The notes under the pieces: model-generated
Databases searched by the model: none
What the model saw: the letters and a program-made list of their open reading frames with translations, nothing else
What the model was told of the DNA's origin: nothing
Shown here: positions 54,101-63,100 of the stretch, in pieces
How positions within the stretch are numbered: the stretch's first letter is position 1
How the letters are laid out: each line of letters opens with the position of its first letter
Assembly: GCA_024516035.1 (NCBI GenBank)
Contig: CM044961.1
Coordinates: 18,171,374-18,235,373 of the forward strand
Source: Bactericera cockerelli
Lineage: Eukaryota; Arthropoda; Insecta; Hemiptera; Triozidae
Reading direction: 5' to 3'
DNA: 64,000 bases
Program-made: the position numbers and the translations under genes

Positions 54101-57100
54101 AAAAGTGAAACATCTTATCATCGTTAAACAGGAACTTTTTGTTCTTGTATCTTTGCTTACTCTTATTGTTTTTCTTTATAATTTCATTCTATTTCACTAT
54201 ATGTATGTATATATTTTTGTTCTACCTAATAAAGCTTACTATAATAATAATATGAAATCAACGCAAATGATACTAACCCGTGTCCGGCTTGGTTTCGAAG
54301 TAGGTCCGGGACTTGGAGATGTGCCGACACAGGTGCAGCAGCCGAGAGCAGAGGGTGGGGGTGAGGGAGAACTTGCGAGGAAACAATGTGCCGTTCACTT
54401 GCGACAGCTCGAAGTGGGAGTAGAAGGGCTCGATGCAAACGAGAGCGCGGATTCCGAGCGGACTGCACCAGGGAATGAAAATCTGAGGAAGCACATGAGT
54501 TATTTATTTTATTTATTTATTTATAAAGAACCGTTGGTACCCAAATTAATGGGCTAGGGCCTCCTTTAAAAGGGTATATTGCATGATTAATCCGACCTCA
54601 GTAGCTTGATCGATAAGGCGGCGGACTTGTAACCTGGAGGTCGGTGGTTCAAGTCCCGGTTTCAGCGTAGATTTAGTAAAGCGAGTTTGAGTAGTTGTGA
54701 TATCACGAAAGTTATTAACACAAATATGATAACTTTAAAAAAAAACTTTTATTGCATGATTATGTTGATGATCTGTTACAAGAATGTACAAAAAATGTCC
54801 TGGTCAATGTCAGTCTTTATTTTGTATTTAATAAGTAGGTCATTTCTTGTTTTTTTTTTTTATACATTCACATGAGTTATGTGGAATAGTTAATAAGTTT
54901 TCATATTTGTGTTAATCACTTTCGTGATATCACAACTACTCGAACTCGCTTTACTAAATCTACGCTGAAACCGGGACTTGAACAACTCCACGTTACGAGT
55001 CCGCCGCGTTATCGATCAAGCTACTGAGATGGGTGGAATAGTTAATAAAAATTAAATAAAAATCTGTCTGGCTGGGGGACGTTAAACAGGAAGACTATAA
55101 ACAGAAGAGCGGAGTAGACAATCCTAAGTTAGGCTAGCTTGAAATTTCCCAAGGGTTTAATGGTCTATAAAGAAAAAGTCCAAGTTCTTACGATGGTTGA
55201 TCGCACATAGAAATATGTGGTTCAGGACAAGACAACATTAAACTAAAGTTGGCTGGAGACCATCACTGCCCCCAGCTGTAGCCAAGCTGTTTACAAACAA
55301 CTGTAACCAAATTTTGAATACAATTTTTTTGTCTGGCTGGGGGACTATAGTCTGGCTGGGGAACTATAAACAGGGAGTAGACCAGCATTGGTTTGATTCT
55401 ATGGGCCCTTGTCAATTATTAGCCTCCTTGTAAAGACAGTGTCAGAAGTGCTGAGTCATTCCTCCACTGTCTGGCTACCATCGTGCACGATGACGCCACC
55501 CTATGATGATATGATGAAGAATTTTTTGTCAGCTCAGAAGTTTGAACCCGGGTCCTTCCGCATGGCAAGCGAGTATTTTAACATTGATCTACACATGAAT
55601 GAACCACTTAACATTGATGTACACATGACTGAACCACTTACCCCGAAGAAGAAAGCTTCTAAGAAATTGATGTACACATGACTGAACCACTTACCCCGAA
55701 GAAGAAAGCTTCTAAGAAATTGATGTACACATGACTGAACCACTTACCCCGAAGAAGAAAGCTTCTAAGAAATTGATGTACACATGACTGAACCACTCAC
55801 CCCGAAGAAGAACATGGTGTTCCAGGTCCAGGCCCAGGTGCGGTGTGTGTAGTTGATCCAGCGCCAGAGAGGCCAGCGAGTGCTGGAGCTGCGGGTTACT
55901 TCCTTCTCCACCAGGAACACGGGCTGGGGAGGAAAATTGTATTTCAAAATGAAGATTCATTGAAATAACTAATAATAATTATCACTAGAAAATCTATCTA
56001 GAAATCAGTTATTATTATTATTATACAACGCTTTATCAGGTATAAATGGACATTATGTACACATACAAATAATTAATTTTACAATGAAAAAATGGAAACA
56101 ATATAGGTATACAATAAAAATGAAAAAGAATAGAAAATATATAAAAAAAAGCATAAGTTCTAACTAAAGGGCGGGGTTATTGCGTATGGCAATCTCTTCC
56201 ACCCAACCCTTCTATTCACACTAAGAGATTAGAATCGCTTGTTTTGTGAGTAAATATTGTCTTGGTTTGAGGAGGAGTACCTACCTGGTTGGGTTTGAGG
56301 AGGAGTGCCTACCTGGTTGGGTTTGAGGAGGAGTGCCTACCTGGTTGGGTTTGAGGAGGAGTACCTACCTGGTTGGGTTTGAGGAGGAGTACCTACCTGG
56401 TTGAGGAGTACCTACCTGGTTGGGTTTGAGGAGGAGTGCCTACCTGGTTGAGGAGTACCTACCTGGTTGGGTTGGAGGAGGAGTACCTACCTGGTTGGGT
56501 TGGAGGAGGAGTACCTACCTGGTTGGGTTGGAGGAGGAGTGCCTACCTGGTTGGGTTTGAGGAGGAGTACCTACCTGGTTGGGTTTGAGGAGGAGTACCT
56601 ACCTGGTTGGGTTTGAGGAGGAGTGCCTACCTGGTTGGGTTTGAGGAGGAGTACCTACCTGGTTGGGTTTGAGGAGGAGTACCTACCTGGTTGGGTTTGA
56701 GAGAGAGTGCCTACCTGGTTGGGTTTGAGGAGGAGTACCTACCTGGTTGGGTTTGAGGAGGAGTACCTACCTGGTTGGGCAGCCCTGCTGTAAGGTATGG
56801 AAAGTATTGAGGAGGAGTGCCTACCTGGTTGGGTTTGAGGAGGAGTACCTACCTGGTTGAGGAGTACCTACCTGGTTGGGTTGGAGGAGGAGTACCTACC
56901 TGGTTGGGTTGGAGGAGGAGTACCTACCTGGTTGGGTTGGAGGAGGAGTGCCTACCTGGTTGGGTTTGAGGAGGAGTACCTACCTGGTTGGGTTGGAGGA
57001 GGAGTACCTACCTGGTTGGGTTTGAGGAGGAGTACCTACCTGGTTGGGTTTGAGGAGGAGTACCTACCTGGTTGAGGAGTACCTACCTGGTTGGGTTGGA

Positions 57101-60100
57101 GGAGGAGTACCTACCTGGTTGGGTTGGAGGAGGAGTACCTACCTGGTTGGGTTGGAGGAGGAGTACCTACCTGGTTGGGTTTGAGGAGGAGTACCTACCT
57201 GGTTGGGTTTGAGGAGGAGTACCTACCTGGTTGAGGAGTACCTACCTGGTTGGGTTGGAGGAGGAGTACCTACCTGGTTGGGTTGGAGGAGGAGTACCTA
57301 CCTGGTTGGGTTTGAGGAGGAGTACCTACCTGGTTGGGTTTGAGGAGGAGTACCTACCTGGTTGGGTTTGAGGAGGAGTACCTACCTGGTTGGGTTGGAG
57401 GAGGAGTACCTACCTGGTTGGGTTGGAGGAGGAGTACCTACCTGGTTGGGTTTGAGGAGGAGTACCTACCTGGTTGGGTTTGAGGAGGAGTACCTACCTG
57501 GTTGGGTTTGAGGAGGAGTACCTACCTGGTTGAGGAGTACCTACCTGGTTGAGGAGTACCTACCTGGTTGGGGTCGGAGCGTGGGGTGGTGATGGAGGTG
57601 GCGGTGGAGGAGAACACGGTGGGGATGTTCTCGCTCTGGCCCTGGAAGTTGCGCTTCACCACCCAGTGCTGGGGGAACCAGATCTGCGTGGGCCACTGGA
57701 AGGTGCGCGTGGGCGTCTTCACCTTGCGCAGCTCCTTCAGTAGGACGGGCTCTCTCTGGAAACCGGGGGTACCAGAGCAGAGTGGTCAGTCACACGTGTA
57801 GTGAAAAACATAATAAATATTGCTGAGTCGATTTCTTTTCTAAAAAAGATTTACTCTGCCCTTCGGTGTGTTTCTGGTAATTCTCGCTCGCATCAGTTCC
57901 TGATACAAAAAATATCACAGGCCATCCAAAGGGGCAATAGCTCGAGCATCAGAGGCACGCTTCCTCTCGGTAGTGAGCTGGAAGAAATATTTTACCTTTG
58001 AAAGAATATGAAATAAATATTTAAAAACATAGTAAAGAAGTAAACATTCTCAATTACAATTCAATTTAAATTTCTGATTTTCTTCAAAACATAAAATAAA
58101 ATAAAATTCTGAATGATTTTCCCCTAATATGTAAAAACAACACTCATCTTAGAAGCCAAATAAAAATAAATATGAAAAATAAAACAAATGATTTATTATT
58201 ATTATTATATCTTAAGAAAGAAAATAAAACTTCAAAATTATTACAGCCGGACCAATACAGAGGTCGTAAATACAGAGGTCGTTAGAATAATGTAAAAACC
58301 AATAATTAAAAAAAAAATTAAATACCCGGTGTACGGGAGCATATTTACGGGAATAGCCCTATTTACAATGTCAACAATAAAAATGTCAATAATTGCAAAG
58401 ATTAAAATAAAATAATGTTAAAAAGTAAGATCACAAGTAGTAAAAAGTAATTAATACACAAATATGAAAAACAGTACAACACAAATACAATTATTTTAGC
58501 GAATGATTTTTTTCCCTAGGTTTTTTTTTAACGTCAACTTCAACTGTATGGTCATATCCCTTCATTCGCTCGAAACTTGCAAACCAGATACTCAAATTAA
58601 CCTCACTCAGCCTGAGTTGGCCCGACAATAGCATTATGAGGGTTCAGATTTGAATGGTCACCCATTCAAGTCCTAGCCTCGCTGGACTTTGCTTCACTTC
58701 AGTGACTCAATGAGAACTGGTGCATTCAACGTGCCATCGACGCTGGCTGAAATTTGATTGAATAGTTCTTGGGTGATAGTAAAAATATCGGTAGATTAAA
58801 TGGCTGAGGCAATTATTTCACCGCAGATTACAAAACAATTGTGAAAATAAATTAATTTTTTTATATGTTTTTTCCCATATATTTTCAAGTTTCTTTTTAT
58901 ATTTTTTCACCTCTTGATGATTGTTTTGTACAAAAAAAACTATAAATGTTGAAATTTTATTTTATTTATTTATTACATGACAAGTAAATGGTTCAAATAT
59001 ATATATCAATGACAGTTTACAAAATTCATAATATTTTTAACTGAACTTATGCTATTTTTTTGGCTGTCGTCATCCTACACCAAGGGCCACACCTTTGAAT
59101 ATGGTCCTTGTGTCGTGGGATGATGAATATTATATGTAATTTCTTTACTGAATATTGAATAATAAATAACTAACAAAATGCCTACAGGAGTAGGCTTAAC
59201 AGGTCGACTCTGTGAACTTTTACACTTGTTTCCTTAATAATTATAAACTGTTCAATACTGTTCATAATTCAAATTTCTGTCGAGTGAAGACAAGTGTTTA
59301 TCTTTTCTCTACTAACTTCTCTATTGTTCTCACCTCTCTCATGAACGCCAGATCCCGCTGCAGGAAGTACAGTGCCTGGGGCAAGCTGTGTGCAGTACAC
59401 AGTGCTATGGCCTCCTGGTGACCGCTCCACTTGTTCTCCAGGATGAACCGAGCTTCCGTACTGCGCAGCTCTCCGCGCAGCCAGGCAGAGATGCGCGCTA
59501 GTATCGGGTGGGAGTATCGGATGCGCGCGCAGAGGAGATCCTTGGTGCGCGCTAGTTTACAGCGCACGTTGTCGATGGCGCGATGCATGAGGACCGTGGC
59601 CTGCGCCTGGTCGATGAGGAGTTGAGGGATGCCTGAGGGGCGAATAGGGATAGTAGTACATTAAGTTTTAAGTGGCCTGGGCTTGGTCGATGAGGAGTTG
59701 AGGGATGCCTGAGGGGCGAATAGGGATAGTAGTACATTAAGTTTTAAGTGGCCTGGGCTTGGTCGATGAGGAGTTGAGGGATGCCTGAGGGGCGAATAGG
59801 GATAGTAGTACATTAAGTTTTAAGTGGCCTGGGCTTGGTCGATGAGGAGTTGAGGGATGCCTGAGGGGCGAATAGGGATAGTAGTACATTAAGTTTTAAG
59901 TGGCCTGGGCTTGGTCGATGAGGAGTTGAGGGATGCCTGAGGGGCGAATAGGGATAGTAGTACATTAAGTTTTAAGTGGCCTGGGCTTGGTCGATGAGGA
60001 GTTGAGGGATGCCTGAGGGGCGAATAGGGATAGTAGTACATTAAGTTTTAAGTGGCCTGGGCTTGGTCGATGAGGAGTTGAGGGATGCCTGAGGGGCGAA

Positions 60101-63100
60101 TAGGGATAGTAGTACATTAAGTTTTAAGTGGCCTGGGCTTGGTCGATGAGGAGTTGAGGGATGCCTGAGGGGCGAATAGGGATAGTAGTACATTAAGTTT
60201 TAAGTGGCCTGGACTTGGTCGATGAGGAGTTGAGGGATGCCTGAGGGGCGAATAGGGATAGTAGTACATTAAGTTTTAAGTGGCCTGGGCTTGGTCGATG
60301 AGGAGTTGAGGGATGCCTGAGGGGCGAATAGGGATAGTAGTTTTTTTTTTAAAAAAAAGGAAGGGCGGGGAAAAACACCCAGACATTTTAAAGACACCCA
60401 GGTCTTAGCCTGGGGTGTGGGATTTCCACCCACTAAAAACCCACCTTTCCTGAGGGATAGTAGTACATTAACACTTTGAGCCGCCCCAGAGCTGGGATCG
60501 GCGAGTGAGCACGAAGGACCAAGGCAAAAAATGCGTTTTGCACCCTTTGTACCAAAGTTTTTTTTTGGTAAATTTACGTCTTTCAGCTGCACCTTTTATA
60601 CTTTATGACTAGCGGGCTGTCGCCCGCTTTGCGGGCCGAGGCATGGCCGTGAAAGCAAAAAATCCTTTTTCGCTAATGGCAGGTGTTGTAGTGGGAATTT
60701 CGAAAAATCCCGTCTTAGTGCACATCTAGACTATAAGACAAAGCTACCTACCAAATTTCAGCTTCCTAGGACTTACCAGTTCGGAGAAACAGTGATGAAT
60801 CAGTGAGTGAGTCAGTCAGTCAGTCAGTGAGTGAAACTCTCTTTTATAAGTATAGATTTAACTTCAATGTAAGGAAGGTCGTGAATACCATATATAGAGT
60901 ACTCATGTCCACAGTCAAAATTCGCGTGAGGGTCATATACGAGGTCTGTCCGAAAAGTTCGTATAAAAGTGAGATAAAATTTTTATTTTACAATTAATCG
61001 GGTAATTCAATTTTGAGTCCTTCAAAATACTCTCCCTGGGACACAATGCACTTCTGCCATCGCCGTTTCCACTGTTTGAAGGCTCCTTGAAAGCCCTCAG
61101 TTTGAAGGCTTCTCAGCTGACTCGTCGTTGCTGCTTTAATGGCCTCAACGTCCCCCGAATACCGCCCTCGAAGCACCAATTTTGTTTTTGGGAATAAAAA
61201 GAAGTTACAAGGTGCCAAATCCGGTGAATAAGGGGGGTGTTCAGTCGCTATGATCGAATTGGCAGCCAGAAACTCACGCACAACGAGACAGGTGTGAGCG
61301 GGGGCATTGTCGTGGTGGAGGATCCACCGCCCCTCTCGCGCCAAATCCAGCCGAACTCAAAGAAAGCTCTTCAGCCACCTGTCTGACGATTAAACGAAGG
61401 TCCTGCAGGACACAAAATCGAATTCTTTCCACATTGTCAGAAGTGCTGGAAGTGGAAGGACGTCCTGACCGAGGGTCATCTTCGAGACTTTCTCGGCCCT
61501 CACAAAATCATTTTAACCACTTGTGGACTGTTGGTTCCTTGAAGGCATCATCTCCATAAACTCGGTTGAGATCAATAAAAATTTCGCGGCCATTCTTGCC
61601 GAGTTTCGAGAGAAATTTGATGATGTTCTTGAATGACTGAGAGCTCCATGCCGACGAGTGGTAGAGAGAGGGGTCACTTCACAGGTACCGGGTCGAACCA
61701 GTTCTTTTCGTACGGTGGTCGGGCGCACACTGAGCATTGTTTGGGTGTTATAGAAGGGGATGCAGCCCACCTGGCCTCCCCACTTAGCCTTCCAGCCTTC
61801 CCAGAACACTTTTATACGAACTTTCCGGACAGACCTCGTATGGTACTCATGTCCTTTATGAAATGTCAGCTGAGAGTCATATATGGTATTCATGGGCTCA
61901 AAGTGTTAAGTTTTCAGTTTTATTGTACAGTTCTCTTATATCCAGGTTCGACTGTATCAACTATGCCTACCTTCGCCCAGCGCCTGCAACTCCTGGCTGT
62001 TGAGTATGCTGGCGTACACCCGGCCTAGGTACTCCTTCATCACAGCTTGGTTGTCTATCTCCTCATCTGGTACCTTGAGTACAGCACTATTAAGTCCACT
62101 TCTTCTCCTTCTTGTTCTTCTCCTTTATTTTCTATACTTTTCATTGTACCTTTAAATTTTTCTTTTCTCTTTTTTTTTCTCTCTTTTTTTTGTTTTTCCT
62201 TCTACTTTTTTAGAAGTATTTATTATTATATATATATTTTTTTCTCATTATTTTTTATATCCTATGGGGTTCGGTGGAAGAGAAAGCTTCGCCCCTTGGT
62301 TCACTACATATTCTATTTTTTTTTTTTTTTTAGCATTTGTTGAATGTATGTAGTTGACCAATAAAGAGTTAAATAATAATAATAATAATATAGTACCTTG
62401 AGACTTTGCCTACCTTCGCCCAGCGCCTGCAACTCCTGGCTGTTGAGTATGCTGGCGTACACCCGGCCTAGGTACTCCTTCATCTGGTACCTTGAGTACA
62501 GCACTAGTATAGTACCTTGAGACTATGCCTACCTTCTCCATAACCAAGAACTCCTTGTCCAGAGACTGACACTTCTCATGAAGGGAACAGGTTTCTGGAC
62601 TTAGGGTGTTCAGCTTTGGACAACCACTCCCAACTAAGCCCAGTTGGGCCGTCATAGGCACAGCACTGGGAAATAGGATGAGAGATTTTCTCCCTGGTTA
62701 CAATAGATCTCACTAGGTCGCAGTGTTAATTGCATGGTTTTTAGCTGAAACCCTGTAACCAGGTTTTATAATAATAATAAAATGCCTACCTTCTCCCAGC
62801 GCCTGCAACTCCTGGCTGTTGAGTATGCTGGCGTACACCCGGCCCAGGTACTCCTTCATCACGGCTTGGTTCTCTATCTCTTCATCTGGTACCTTGAGTA
62901 CAGCACTAGTATAGTACCTTGAGACTATGCCTACCTTCTCCCAACAGCACTATTATAGTACCTTGAGACTATGCCTACTGTACGGTAGCTTTGGAGGGCA
63001 CAGGACTGTAAGGGATGCCCACGGGAAAGCGTAATTTTCCTTTGATAGCGTTCGAGTTCACAGCACAGAGAGAGAGAGAGAAAGAATCGACTACCCACTT

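Noticed and set aside
56270..57566. CRISPR-like array
   Set aside because: Units abut directly without unique spacers, and the context is a eukaryotic intron.
58640..58755. 5S rRNA gene
   Set aside because: Only the first part of 5S is present, with substitutions, and it runs into a dispersed repeat body.
62410..62661. Separate small gene overlapping exon A duplicates
   Set aside because: It is a partial tandem copy of exon A without an acceptor, fused to unrelated intron sequence.
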